Source: an uncultured Coriobacteriaceae bacterium (GTDB lineage: Bacteria > Actinomycetota > Coriobacteriia > Coriobacteriales > Eggerthellaceae). From it: a DNA stretch of 64,000 bases. A program made the translations under genes and the position numbers. The DNA is taken from NCBI GenBank assembly GCA_949294735.1, contig CASFII010000001.1, positions 1 through 64,000 on the forward strand. Reading direction: 5' to 3'. Position 1 is the stretch's first letter. Each line of letters starts with the position of its first letter. The notes beneath the pieces are model-generated. The model was given only the letters and a program-made list of their open reading frames with translations, did not search any database and was not told where the DNA came from. Positions 7,409 to 16,815 of the stretch are shown here, in pieces.

Positions 7409-9004
7409 ATGAGTAAACGAAACACGCCTCCTCCTATTCCACCTTGCGCTAACGTTGCTGAAGTGCGAGAACAGCGTGCAAAGGTGCGCCCCCGCTATAC
7501 CGAATACACCTCCCCAGGCGAGTATGGTTTTGGAGCTGCCTATGCTGACTATACGGCCGCAGCCGACAAATACAACCTGCGCAAAAAGAGCCGCAAGGAA
7601 AACAGGCGTGAAGGTTTTCCAAAACTTATCACCAAACAAATTGGCATCTTTTTTGTGCTTGCTATATTTATTTTGTTCTTAGACTTCTGCATTTTCTGCA
7701 TGATTACTGTTGTGGAGTCAAACAATCAAGTTCGCCCCGATTCTCCCACCCGTGTAACACAAGAAGTGGGCGAAACTATGTCCCTATACAACCAAGACGG
7801 AACCTGGGTTTGCCCCGAAGATGCTCAAGAACTCTTGGATGAATACGCAAGCTGGGCACTCGTGCTAGACAAAAATGGTAAGGCGGTTTGGGAATTCAAT
7901 CGCCCCAGTGATGTCCCTACCAGCTACACCATAAACGAAATGGCCCTTGCAGGGCGCTATGCCGCCATCGGGAACTACACCGTTAAGTTCTGGGATATGG
8001 GTGAAGGACTGTTAGTAGTAGGGTTCGACGAAGACGAATGGTGGAACTTTTCAGGCACCTGGCGCGCCGATACGGTGCAGCGTCTGCCACTCTACGTAAC
8101 ACTCATTCTTTTCATCAATGTGGCAGTATTCCTTGTGTACTTCAACATATCTCGTCACAAAATCATTCGCGCAACCGATCCTATTACTGATGCGCTGGAT
8201 GACCTTGCAACTGGACAACCTGTTGAGGTGTATGTGGGCGGCGAACTCAAAGAACTCGCGCAGCAAATCAACAAGACTTCTACCATCATCGAAGCGAAAG
8301 ATACCGCTCGTGCAAACTGGATTCGCGATGTTTCGCACGATATTCGCACTCCCCTTTCACTTGTTCTAGGATACGCCGAAGCTATTGCGGCCGACGCAGA
8401 AGCCAGTAACGCAAACAAAGAAAATGCGGCAGCTATTCGCAATAATGCGCTCAAAATAAAAGACCTGGTCAATGATTTGAATACTGCTGCCCAACTTAAC
8501 TATGACGTACAGCCTTTACATAAAGAACCAGTACACGTTGCAAAATTGCTCCGCGAAATAGCTGTGGACTACATGAATAATTCTTACAACGAACCTTATC
8601 CGTTAAGCCTAGCCATTGACGAAGCAGCACTCAGCGCAACTATGCAAGCCGACGAACGACTTTTGCGTCGCTCTATTGAAAACCTGCTTAGCAATGCACG
8701 TCAAAACAACGCTCAAGGATGCGCTTTAACGCTTGGACTAAGCCTTCAAGGCGCGCAGGTGGTTATCCGGGTGCAAGATACGGGTGTTGGCGTTAGTGCT
8801 GAAAAGATGAAGCAACTGCATGAGCGTCTAGAAAAGGCACGCTTGAGCAGCCAAAGCCGCGACTGGGCAACTATGGCAAACGGAGAAGAACACGGACTTG
8901 GCCTTGTGCTGGTAGACCGTATCATCAGCACCCATGGTGGAACCTTCGCCATTCAAAGCACCGAAGGAAGCGGTTTTACCGCCATCATTTCGTTGCCGTT
9001 ATAA
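7409..9004 (+). CDS. Sensor histidine kinase with large extracytoplasmic domain
   Basis: Inner-membrane kinase paired with the preceding regulator. The 531-aa protein starts with a basic/Tyr-rich cytoplasmic stretch of about 70 residues. TM1 is at 78-102, an extracytoplasmic sensor of about 120 residues follows, TM2 is at 227-247, then a HAMP-like linker. The HisKA box has the phospho-accepting His in SHDIRTPLS near 308. The ATPase domain shows N-box NLLSNAR near 426, DTGVGVS and HGLGLVLVD near 494. ATG 7409 is preferred over the TTG at 7394 because GGAG lies 7-8 nt before it. The large sensor differs from the short, sensor-less kinases usual for Bce modules. Confidence 0.93.
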   Translation: MSKRNTPPPIPPCANVAEVREQRAKVRPRYTEYTSPGEYGFGAAYADYTAAADKYNLRKKSRKENRREGFPKLITKQIGIFFVLAIFILFLDFCIFCMITVVESNNQVRPDSPTRVTQEVGETMSLYNQDGTWVCPEDAQELLDEYASWALVLDKNGKAVWEFNRPSDVPTSYTINEMALAGRYAAIGNYTVKFWDMGEGLLVVGFDEDEWWNFSGTWRADTVQRLPLYVTLILFINVAVFLVYFNISRHKIIRATDPITDALDDLATGQPVEVYVGGELKELAQQINKTSTIIEAKDTARANWIRDVSHDIRTPLSLVLGYAEAIAADAEASNANKENAAAIRNNALKIKDLVNDLNTAAQLNYDVQPLHKEPVHVAKLLREIAVDYMNNSYNEPYPLSLAIDEAALSATMQADERLLRRSIENLLSNARQNNAQGCALTLGLSLQGAQVVIRVQDTGVGVSAEKMKQLHERLEKARLSSQSRDWATMANGEEHGLGLVLVDRIISTHGGTFAIQSTEGSGFTAIISLPL

Positions 9005-9044
9005 AAGCGCGAAAAGCTTCTTTTCACCTAGAAACAAGGGAAGG

Positions 9045-10751
9045 TTACATCTTAGTGGGAGCACTAACACCCAGAAGAGAAAGTGTCAGCGCCAGCAAAA
9101 TACGCGTTGCATCCACCAACGCCAAACGTGCCTGACGAAGTGCTTCATCATCAATCAGCACGTGGCAATTCGTATAGAACTGATGGAAGAGTGCTGCCAA
9201 ATCTTGGGCGTAATGCGTCAGGCGGAACGGCGCACGGTCGCGAGCGGCTTGTGCAACCAAGTCAGTAAAGTCATCCATGCGGCGCAGCAGCGCCAATTCG
9301 CTTTCATGCGTAAGCAAAGAAACGTCTACTGCTGTACCCAATAAGTCCTGAGCAAGCTCATCCATGCTGTCAGCTTGTTCTACACCAGCCGCTTTACGCA
9401 AGATAGAGCAAATGCGCGCATGGGCATACTGAACGTAATACACGGGATTGCTTGCATCCTTTTTCTTGGCTAATTCGATATCAAAGTCAATAGGCTGGTC
9501 GCTCGAACGAGAGAGCATGAGATAACGAGTAGCGTCCACCCCTACTTCGTCGATAAGTTCTTCGAAACTTACCATTTCGCCCGTACGTTTCGACATGCGA
9601 ACCGCTTCACCGTCACGGAAGAGGTTCACCAGCTGTCCAAGCACTACTTCAAGCGCCCCTTCATGACCCCAAGCGGAAAGCATTGCTTCACAGCGCTTTA
9701 CATACCCGTGGTGATCGGCACCCCAAATATCAATCAGTTTGCCGAAGCCACGCATCACTTTGTTGTGATGGTAAGCCATGTCGCTCATAAAGTAGGTGTA
9801 TTCACCATTCGCCTTAATAAGCACGCGGTCTTTTTCGTCACCAAATGCGCTCGACTTGAACCAGGTAGCGCCTTCTTTTTCGTAGATATAGCCCTTTTCG
9901 TCCATGGCTTTAAAGGCGCGAGTTACCGCATTTTCACCTTCGGCATCAGTTTCGTATAACGAACTTTCACTAAACCAGCAGTTAAAGTGATTACCGAAGC
10001 GTTGCAAGGTTTCCTGAATGGAGCCCAACATTTCTTTGTAGGCAATTTCACGGAAGGCGGAAGCTCGCTCTTCCTCAGAAAGAGCCTCCCATTTGTTTCC
10101 ATCGCGTTCAATAATGCGAGCAGCAATGTCTTTTACGTAGGCACCGCCGTAGCAGTTTTCGGGCATCTCGACATCATGACCCAATGCCTGCATATAGCGA
10201 ACCGAAACTGAGTTTCCAAAAACGTCCATCTGAACGCCGTGGTCGTTCACATAGTATTCTTCATAGACTTCATACCCTGCATGACGCATAACACGAGCCA
10301 TAGCATCACCCAAGGCAGCCCAACGTCCGTGACCTACATGCATAGGACCCGTTGGATTCGCTGACACATATTCCAGGTTTACTCGTGGCGTATCGGCTGG
10401 CTGGGTTGTTTTTCCGAAGTCTGCACCCTGAGTGCGGATTTCGCCAATAAGGCCTTGTAAAGCCTGCGTAGTCAGACGGATGTTGATAAAGCCAGGCCCC
10501 GCAATTTCTACTGAAGCAACATCGGCACTTTCAGGCAAATGATCAACAAGAGCCTGGGCTATTTGACGCGGAGCACACTTGGCCTGTTTAGCGCAACGCA
10601 TAGCAACCGTAGAAGCCCAGTCACCATTAGCAAGTTCGCGCGGACGCTCTAAAGCAGCTGAAGGAATACTCTCAAGTGAAAGAGAGTTGTCAGCAACCGC
10701 TGCTTCCAAAGCGGTTTCAATGAGCTTTTCTAAACGTTCACGAATTTGCAT
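9045..10751 (-). CDS. argS: Arginyl-tRNA synthetase
   Basis: Class I aminoacyl-tRNA synthetase charging tRNA-Arg. The 568-aa protein has the N-terminal Add-1 domain (residues 1-90), the HIGH motif as HVGH in PTGPMHVGHGR near 140, the KMSKS-like RMSKRTG near 390, and the C-terminal anticodon-binding domain (YVQYAHARICSILRKA onwards). AAGGAGCATC precedes the ATG. A tRNA-Arg gene lies just upstream on the same strand. Its 3' end converges on the kinase gene with a 40-bp gap. Confidence 0.97.
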   Translation of the reverse strand: MQIRERLEKLIETALEAAVADNSLSLESIPSAALERPRELANGDWASTVAMRCAKQAKCAPRQIAQALVDHLPESADVASVEIAGPGFINIRLTTQALQGLIGEIRTQGADFGKTTQPADTPRVNLEYVSANPTGPMHVGHGRWAALGDAMARVMRHAGYEVYEEYYVNDHGVQMDVFGNSVSVRYMQALGHDVEMPENCYGGAYVKDIAARIIERDGNKWEALSEEERASAFREIAYKEMLGSIQETLQRFGNHFNCWFSESSLYETDAEGENAVTRAFKAMDEKGYIYEKEGATWFKSSAFGDEKDRVLIKANGEYTYFMSDMAYHHNKVMRGFGKLIDIWGADHHGYVKRCEAMLSAWGHEGALEVVLGQLVNLFRDGEAVRMSKRTGEMVSFEELIDEVGVDATRYLMLSRSSDQPIDFDIELAKKKDASNPVYYVQYAHARICSILRKAAGVEQADSMDELAQDLLGTAVDVSLLTHESELALLRRMDDFTDLVAQAARDRAPFRLTHYAQDLAALFHQFYTNCHVLIDDEALRQARLALVDATRILLALTLSLLGVSAPTKM

Positions 10752-10785
10752 GATGCTCCTTGTGAGTTCCCTTAGAGTTAAAAGA

Positions 10786-10861
<76 letters not shown>

Positions 10862-10874
10862 AAACTAGCCACGC

Positions 10875-10880
10875 ATTATA
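10875..10880 (-). promoter_or_regulatory. -10 box TATAAT of tRNA-Arg
   Basis: Perfect TATAAT on the minus strand, 13 nt before the tRNA. No convincing -35 is seen. Confidence 0.5.
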
Positions 10881-10944
10881 ACGCAAGAGCGCCTTGCGCG
10901 CTGACCTGCCCAGCCCTGTCTGTGAAAGTTTGCAAAAAACCCAG

Positions 10945-10976
10945 ACAAGAAAGCCCCGCTCGGTGAACGGGGCTTC
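10945..10976 (-). terminator. Terminator downstream of tRNA-Thr
   Basis: Minus strand AGCCCCG/CGGGGCT stem followed by TTTCTTGT. The T tract is modest. Confidence 0.6.
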
Positions 10977-10983
10977 AATTTCG

Positions 10984-11058
10984 TGGAGCCAGTGACAGGA
11001 TTCGAACCTGCAACAGGCAGTTTACAAAACTGCTACGCTACCATTGCGTCACACTGGC
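10984..11058 (-). tRNA. tRNA-Thr (anticodon TGT)
   Basis: Acceptor GCCAGTG pairs with CACTGGC, anticodon stem GCAGT/ACTGC holds loop TTTGTAA (anticodon TGT), the T arm contains GGTTCGAATCC, and CCA is encoded. A TACAAT on the minus strand near 11084-11089 may be its -10 box. The remaining sequence to 11208 shows no gene. Confidence 0.93.
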
Positions 11059-11208
11059 ACGCGGTAAAAATCGCGCTTGCGTATTGTACGCTATCGATTC
11101 GTTTTCGCCTAGTCCTTCTACAGAAATCTTCTCTTTTATGAAGGAGCTCTCAGGAAAATACACCTAAGACTCTACAAAAATGTACGTAAGACACTAACTC
11201 AGCGGTGG

Positions 11209-12183
11209 CTAGTTGGTGTTCGCAGAGCCTGGCGCTAAAACACCTGTTAAGTCAAAAGGAGGAATGAAACTTTCCGTATTCGCTTCTCCTTCTTGCCAAA
11301 AATAGTTCTCTATTCCCAGCTCATCGGCGTAATCAAGAACCGCTTCGTACGTCCGGTCAGGCACCGTTTGCGAAAGTTCTGGGAAACGAACGAGCGCTTT
11401 TTGCGCTGCGGTACTACCCGCCTGAGCATCAGAAGCAAGTACCGAAGTGTACTGATTCATAATGGAAAGCAAGATGTTTTCGCCATACCGTTCATGCAAA
11501 AGTTTGAGAACATCGCAGGAATTCTGTTCGGCACCGGGCAAAAGCAGGTGGCGGACAACCACGCCACGCACTAAGCGCTGCTGACCCTGATATTCATCAA
11601 ACTGAGGACGTCCTACCTGAGCAACCATGGCATCTAAGGCACGAAGCGCCACTGTTGGATAGTCAGGTGCGTTCGAATAAGCACCCGCTGAATGAGCATC
11701 CGCGTATTTGAAATCAGTCAGATAGACATCCACCGTTTCCGATAGCAGTTGGACCGTTTCCACCGTTTCGTACCCAGAGGTATTCCACACAACGGGCAGC
11801 GTCAAGCCACGCATGCGTGCCTTTCGAACTGCTTCTTTAATCTGCAACGTATAGTGTGTAGGCGTTACGAAGTTAATATTCAACGCACCTTGGTTTTGAA
11901 GCTCCAGGCAAATATCTACGAGCCGCTCTTCGGTTATGGGCGTACCTGCTATGCCTTGTGCAATAGGAGCGTTTTGACAGTAGATACAACGCAGAGGGCA
12001 GTGGGAAAAGAAAACGGTGCCACTGCCCGCTTCACCACTGATAGGCGGTTCTTCCCAAAAGTGAAGTGCCGCACGAGCTACCACAAGGGTGTCGTCTGCA
12101 CCACAATACCCCTGCTCCCCCGCTGCGCGGTTTGCGCCACACTTGCGTGGACAAAGCTCACAATTTTCTGGAAGTGTGGTCAT
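11209..12183 (-). CDS. Radical SAM protein, PflA-like (COG1313-type)
   Basis: Likely binds a [4Fe-4S] cluster through the CX3CX2C motif seen in CPLRCIYCQ near residue 64 and cleaves S-adenosylmethionine. An N-terminal CX2CX3C (CELCPRKC) and a further Cys (GYCGA) could hold extra iron or zinc. At 324 aa it matches uncharacterised PflA-like proteins annotated as putative pyruvate formate-lyase activating enzymes. No pyruvate formate-lyase gene is near, so the substrate is unknown. It lies 46 bp after the dehydrogenase-like gene on the same strand and probably shares its transcript. No good Shine-Dalgarno precedes the ATG. Confidence 0.85.
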   Translation of the reverse strand: MTTLPENCELCPRKCGANRAAGEQGYCGADDTLVVARAALHFWEEPPISGEAGSGTVFFSHCPLRCIYCQNAPIAQGIAGTPITEERLVDICLELQNQGALNINFVTPTHYTLQIKEAVRKARMRGLTLPVVWNTSGYETVETVQLLSETVDVYLTDFKYADAHSAGAYSNAPDYPTVALRALDAMVAQVGRPQFDEYQGQQRLVRGVVVRHLLLPGAEQNSCDVLKLLHERYGENILLSIMNQYTSVLASDAQAGSTAAQKALVRFPELSQTVPDRTYEAVLDYADELGIENYFWQEGEANTESFIPPFDLTGVLAPGSANTN

Positions 12184-12229
12184 ACAAGCAAACTACTTCA
12201 ACCAGCTTCTGCCACGTTAGTGGGCTACT

Positions 12230-13240
12230 TTAAGCCTGTTCTTTTCCTGTGCCTTCATAGTCAAAATCATTATCTTCATCAAAGTCGAATTCAGAAGAAC
12301 CAGGGAAGAATGGGTCAGCGAATGCGTCCTCGACATCATCATCTTCCTCGAAATTCTCATAATCATGGTCGTGTTCTGCCCCAAACGTTTCCTTGGCACG
12401 CGACCAATCAAGACCAAATTCAGCACCACGTTCTTCGTCACTATAGATAAGTGCTAACGCAGCAGGAGATTTGTCGGTTCCACCAATAATGGCGAGCAAC
12501 TCAAGCAAACGCATTGCAGATTCGGCCTGAGGAAGCACCAAGTCAGCGTCTTCGGCAGCAGAAATTGCAGCTGAAAGTTCCGCCATCAACATTTCTACCG
12601 TAAATGCACCACCGAAGTCGCCTGCAGGAATTGCTACAAGCAAATGCTGAATCTGAGGCAGCAAACACCCCGCCTGAGCTTCAGCATCTTCGCCTAAAAT
12701 GGTTCGACCTGCAGCCTGGTACAACACGTCTGCCTCAATAGCAGACACCAGACCCGCAGTAATTTGAAGGGTGTATGCCGCACGCATCAGCTGTGCTGAC
12801 CCCATAGATCCCGTGCGAATAATAGAACCCACCAACATTTCTAACAGAGGACGCGCCTTGTCATATGCTTCGTCTTCAGCAGCAACAAAGCAGGTTAAAT
12901 TCATAGGTTCAGTAAACACCTTTGCACCACGTAGGTCTTGCGCGATTAAAGGTGCTTCCACAAAACTAAGATTGTGTACCGTTGCAATGGCATTAACATC
13001 ACGAATAAACTGCGGAGTGGAAGGGCTCAAGTCAACCAAAACAGTTCCTGGCTGCACCGTGGCAATAAAGCCCTCGGTTTCAAAATAGGCATCTTCGAGC
13101 GCAGTCTGAGAAACACAGTACGTCAACACCACTTCTGCAGAAGCTGCATCTTCAATGCGCTTATAACCTGCTTTTTCCAAACGGGGCGCAATAGCTTCAT
13201 GAAAGCCCTCATGACCTGCATACACATAGGGAGTTGCCAT
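12230..13240 (-). CDS. Degenerate beta-hydroxyacid dehydrogenase-like protein with acidic tail
   Basis: A 336-aa protein with the overall plan of the 3-hydroxyisobutyrate/6-phosphogluconate dehydrogenase family: an N-terminal Rossmann-like half, VDLSPSTP in place of the VDxST loop, then a helical C-terminal half. The signatures are eroded. The glycine-rich NAD loop is only AGHEGFHEA, the substrate loop DAPVSGG is EAPLIAQ, and the catalytic Lys-x-x-Asn region reads RAAY in SAQLMRAAYTLQ. The last 45 residues are strongly acidic. Catalysis is therefore doubtful; a binding or regulatory role is possible. ATG 13240 follows a strong GGAGGATAGT; the frame's earlier TTG is not used. Neighbours are the radical SAM and DegV genes. 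Confidence 0.7.
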   Translation of the reverse strand: MATPYVYAGHEGFHEAIAPRLEKAGYKRIEDAASAEVVLTYCVSQTALEDAYFETEGFIATVQPGTVLVDLSPSTPQFIRDVNAIATVHNLSFVEAPLIAQDLRGAKVFTEPMNLTCFVAAEDEAYDKARPLLEMLVGSIIRTGSMGSAQLMRAAYTLQITAGLVSAIEADVLYQAAGRTILGEDAEAQAGCLLPQIQHLLVAIPAGDFGGAFTVEMLMAELSAAISAAEDADLVLPQAESAMRLLELLAIIGGTDKSPAALALIYSDEERGAEFGLDWSRAKETFGAEHDHDYENFEEDDDVEDAFADPFFPGSSEFDFDEDNDFDYEGTGKEQA

Positions 13241-13309
13241 ACTATCCTCCAAACAACTGCTTATAAACGAAACGGGCGCGGATTTCCCGCGCCGCTTAAG
13301 GTAGTTTGT

Positions 13310-14245
13310 CTACTGATTTTTGACCTTACGCGCAATGCGATCTGCCACAGAAAGATCTTCGCGCTTGTCAGGACCCCAGAACACCACGGCAATCATGCCC
13401 GGACCTACATGAGAACCAATGACTGGCCCAATGTTGCAGTCAATAACAAACAGGCTCGGATCAACCTTCAGGAGTTCTTCTTTCAGACGAGCGGCATCCT
13501 TCTTGCAGTCCGCATCGCCGATAACCACCAAATTGCTTACTGCAGTGGTCTGCACGCGCTTTTGATAGTACTCTGCCAAAGCTTTGAGACCCTTTTTGCG
13601 ACCGCGAGCAACCCCGCGCAGGAAAAGTTTGCCGTCTGCACCAATGCTCAACAACGGCTTCACGTCTAGTTTTGCACCTGCGAAAGCAACACCAGAAGAA
13701 ATACGACCACCACGACGCAGCGTTTCTAGGTCTTCTACCATAAATTCTGCATCCACAAAGAAGCGAGCTTCTTCTGCCCATGCCGCTAATTCTGAAGCAG
13801 TCAAGCCCTTGTCAAGCTGGCGAAGTGCTTCAGCAACTAACAGCGCTTCGGCCACGGAAGCTAAAAGCGTGTCTACCAGATAAATTTCTGCATCGGGATA
13901 CTCTTGCTTAACCTGTTCAAGCGCCATACAAGCCGCATCGTAGCTACCAGACAGACCACTCGAAAAACAAAGGCATGCGGTAGGAACGCCGCTTTGAGCA
14001 GCGCGTGTAAAAGCGTCCAGATAAACCGCCATAGGAACTTGCGAAGTGGTAGGAGCTTCGCCTTTTCGCATTGCCTGGAAAAATTCGTGTGGTGCGGTAG
14101 TCTGATACAAATCGTCCAAGTGTTCCCCGTCGCTCATAATGTAAGGGAAGTTAACCAGCTCTACTTCTTCGCGATTAAGCATTTCAAAGGGTAAGTCACA
14201 GCACGTGTCCAAAATAAGATGAGTTTTAGAGGCGTTGGTCACCAT
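13310..14245 (-). CDS. DegV family fatty-acid-binding protein
   Basis: DegV/FakB proteins bind fatty acids and present them to the kinase FakA for phosphorylation. The 311-aa protein shows the family features: DTCCDLPFEM at the N terminus, Thr-Ser-Gln in PTTSQVP, the FSSGLSGSYDAA loop near residue 100, FVDAEFMVEDLETLRRGGRIS, and PVIGSHVGPGM near the C terminus. AAAGGAACT precedes the ATG. A second DegV gene lies just upstream on the same strand. No FakA gene is in the window. Specific ligand unknown. Confidence 0.92.
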   Translation of the reverse strand: MVTNASKTHLILDTCCDLPFEMLNREEVELVNFPYIMSDGEHLDDLYQTTAPHEFFQAMRKGEAPTTSQVPMAVYLDAFTRAAQSGVPTACLCFSSGLSGSYDAACMALEQVKQEYPDAEIYLVDTLLASVAEALLVAEALRQLDKGLTASELAAWAEEARFFVDAEFMVEDLETLRRGGRISSGVAFAGAKLDVKPLLSIGADGKLFLRGVARGRKKGLKALAEYYQKRVQTTAVSNLVVIGDADCKKDAARLKEELLKVDPSLFVIDCNIGPVIGSHVGPGMIAVVFWGPDKREDLSVADRIARKVKNQ

Positions 14246-14338
14246 AGTTCCTTTCGTCAGCCAACAACAAAGCGCCCAGGAAAGAAGCGCCGAAGCACTA
14301 CTTTCCTAGAACGTCACTCACAAGATTTCATAGGGATG

Positions 14339-15241
14339 TTAAAGAACCGTCGCGAACGACATACGCGGCTCAGTAAGCTTTTCTTCCAGTGGTTCTTCAC
14401 ATTCATACGCCAAGCCTACTGCAGGACCAACATGTAAACCGATTACAGGGCTTACCGGCAAAACGTCCACCTTGCGATTCAATAGTGGTTCAATAACGTT
14501 TTTAGCCAGGTCTTCAGCTGGTTTGCGGTTACCAATATAGTGAACAACCAGGTTCTTTAAGCCATGGGCTTCCATGTCTTTTTTGAAAACGTCAACCATC
14601 TTATCGATGGCTTTTTTGTAGGTGCGAACCTTGCCCATAACTAAAACGCTACCGTCTTTTACGGCAAGAACTGGGGAAAGCTTAATGAGGTTGCCCAGCA
14701 AAGCAGCCGCGCGCCCAATGCGTCCGCCCTTCTGCAAAAACGTCAGGCTTTCAGGAGCGAAAGCAAAACGGCAGCGGCTCATGCAATCAAGTACGATGTC
14801 TAAACATTCGTGAAGACCTTTGCCTTCTTTGCGAGCTTCAACGGCAGCAAAGATAGGAAGCGATTCGTCATAGCCGCAGGAAGCGGAGTCAACGATTGCA
14901 CATTGGAAATCTAAATTACGGGAACGCACGGCACGTGCCGCACGGATAACCCCTTCATAAGTACCCGAAAGCTGGCTTGAAAGAAAGATTCCCAGCACTG
15001 AATCTCCTGCTTTGGCAGCTGTTTCAAAGTAGTCTTCCAAAACCTGCTGAGAAGGCTGGCTTGATGTGGGGATATTGTCCAACATGTCATAGATTTCCGA
15101 ATAGAACGCATCGGTATCCATGTCAAAATCGGAATACTCCACGCCGTCGCGGTTCACGTATAGCGTAACAATATCAATGTCTTCTTGTTGCGCTACCTCT
15201 TTAGGAATAGAGGAAACCGAGTCGGTTAAGATTTTCAGCAT
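14339..15241 (-). CDS. DegV family fatty-acid-binding protein (second copy)
   Basis: A 300-aa paralogue of the adjacent DegV protein, with DSVSSIPKEVA, TSQPSQQ, FLSSQLSGTYEG near residue 88, LTFLQKGGRIGRAA and SPVIGLHVGPAVG. The two proteins differ clearly throughout, so the duplication is old and they may bind different acyl chains, as FakB paralogues do. GGAAGGAAG lies about 7 nt before the ATG. It sits 14 bp after pncB and 93 bp before the other degV on the same strand. Confidence 0.92.
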   Translation of the reverse strand: MLKILTDSVSSIPKEVAQQEDIDIVTLYVNRDGVEYSDFDMDTDAFYSEIYDMLDNIPTSSQPSQQVLEDYFETAAKAGDSVLGIFLSSQLSGTYEGVIRAARAVRSRNLDFQCAIVDSASCGYDESLPIFAAVEARKEGKGLHECLDIVLDCMSRCRFAFAPESLTFLQKGGRIGRAAALLGNLIKLSPVLAVKDGSVLVMGKVRTYKKAIDKMVDVFKKDMEAHGLKNLVVHYIGNRKPAEDLAKNVIEPLLNRKVDVLPVSPVIGLHVGPAVGLAYECEEPLEEKLTEPRMSFATVL

Positions 15242-15255
15242 GAGACGCTTCCTTC

Positions 15256-16719
15256 CTATTTCGGATCGTAGCCACGCAGTTTTGCAACAAGCTGGCGACG
15301 TCGTTCATAAAGTCCTCGTTCAAGCCCAACAGGATACGTATGGGGATTCAGCATACGCTTCTGGCTTTCATCAAGCGTAGCAAGCCCTTGGCGCGTGCGC
15401 TCTTGAGCTGCCATTGCGCTGCGGAATTCCGCCTCTAGCACCGTTTTACCCCTACGAGCCAAGGGATGCAACAACGTTTTGTAGTTCTTGCCCTGTAATT
15501 TCTTTCGACGGAGATCATCACAAGGATCGACGATTATTTCTTCGGGCTGCACACCTGAATGGATATCGTAGACCATATCGCCCGCAATTCTACCGTCATT
15601 ATGATAATAACGGCGAACATCCAAAACACCAGGTGTCGTAAGCTTAACCGCAGTCTCGGAAATTTTAATCTTATCTTCCCAAACAGAACTTCCAGGCAAG
15701 CGAACTGCAGAAAGTTTATAGACGCCACCGAGCGTTGGTTGGTCATAGGCAGTAGCAAGCTTAGTTCCCACGCCCCATGAATTGACCTTTGCGCCTTCGC
15801 CCTGGATGGAACGAATGGTGTATTCGTCAAGGTCGTTTGAAAGTACAATGCCACAATCAGTGAGCCCCGCTTCGTCGAGCATACGACGAGCAGCTTTTGC
15901 AAGCCAAGCCAGGTCACCAGAGTCAATACGAATAGCGCTTAAGTGTTCACCTCGTTCACGCATCTCAAGCCCTACCGTAATAGCGTTTTTGATGCCTTGT
16001 TCCACATCGTAGGTGTCAACTAGCAGTACGCAGTTTTTGGGCATTGCCTCAGCATAAGCACGAAAGGCTTCCAACTCAGAATCAAACGACATAACCCAAG
16101 AATGAGCATGGGTTCCTGAAACAGGAATATCAAAGAGCTTGCCCGCCAACACGTTGCTAGTAGAGGCACAGCCACCAACAACCGCCGCACGGCTCGCCCA
16201 AACACCTCCAGCAGCACCTTGCGCACGGCGAAGCCCAAACTCTGCTACCGGAGCTCCTTGCGCAGCGAGGCACACCCGCGCCGCTTTGGTGGCTATAAGC
16301 GTTTCAAAGTTTATGCAGTTAAGTAGTGCTGTTTCTAATAGCTGGCACTGCATAATAGAACCCGTAACGCGAACAATGGGTTCAAAGGGGAAAACAATGG
16401 TGCCTTCAGACACTGCATCAATGTCACAATCCAGCGAAAAATCCGCAAGGTAATTTAAAAACCCCTTATCGAACAGTTTTCCACCAGCGGGAGCATCCAA
16501 GCTTTCTAAGTATGCTAAATCCTCTGGTGAAAACTGAAACGTGTCAACGATTTCTGCCAGCTGCGCCATACCGCAAGCAACCGCGTAACCACCTTTGAAG
16601 GGATAATCACGGAAGTACATATGGAAGCAGGCGTCAGTTTCTGCCTTACCCGTCTGCCAATACCCTTGAGCCATGGTGAGCTGGTACAGGTCTGTCAGTA
16701 ATGAGTAATCAAGTTTCAT
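15256..16719 (-). CDS. pncB: Nicotinate phosphoribosyltransferase
   Basis: Converts nicotinate and PRPP to nicotinate mononucleotide with ATP hydrolysis, the NAD salvage entry step. The 487-aa protein has the N-terminal LTDLYQLTMAQGYW, FPFEPIVRVTG near residue 110, the conserved FGLRRAQG, SGTHAHSWVM with the phospho-accepting His region near 200, RIDSGDLAWLA and GVGTKL. AAAGGATG precedes the ATG. It is followed by the degV pair on the same strand. Confidence 0.95.
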   Translation of the reverse strand: MKLDYSLLTDLYQLTMAQGYWQTGKAETDACFHMYFRDYPFKGGYAVACGMAQLAEIVDTFQFSPEDLAYLESLDAPAGGKLFDKGFLNYLADFSLDCDIDAVSEGTIVFPFEPIVRVTGSIMQCQLLETALLNCINFETLIATKAARVCLAAQGAPVAEFGLRRAQGAAGGVWASRAAVVGGCASTSNVLAGKLFDIPVSGTHAHSWVMSFDSELEAFRAYAEAMPKNCVLLVDTYDVEQGIKNAITVGLEMRERGEHLSAIRIDSGDLAWLAKAARRMLDEAGLTDCGIVLSNDLDEYTIRSIQGEGAKVNSWGVGTKLATAYDQPTLGGVYKLSAVRLPGSSVWEDKIKISETAVKLTTPGVLDVRRYYHNDGRIAGDMVYDIHSGVQPEEIIVDPCDDLRRKKLQGKNYKTLLHPLARRGKTVLEAEFRSAMAAQERTRQGLATLDESQKRMLNPHTYPVGLERGLYERRRQLVAKLRGYDPK

Positions 16720-16815
16720 AGTCGCATCCTTTGGATGTCTACCTTTGTGGCCTTTAGTTACTGCCCTCTTTGACGTCTTACAGAATCATTCACGCACGCG
16801 TGTTTGGCGAATACC

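Noticed and set aside
12974..13669. 231-codon plus-strand frame opposite the dehydrogenase-like and degV genes
   Set aside because: Runs antisense across two genes and the gap between them; composition is not protein-like.
15256..16815. NAD-sensing riboswitch before pncB, or T-boxes before argS and alaS
   Set aside because: The leaders are too short or already coding, and I found no T-box sequence or terminator/antiterminator pair.
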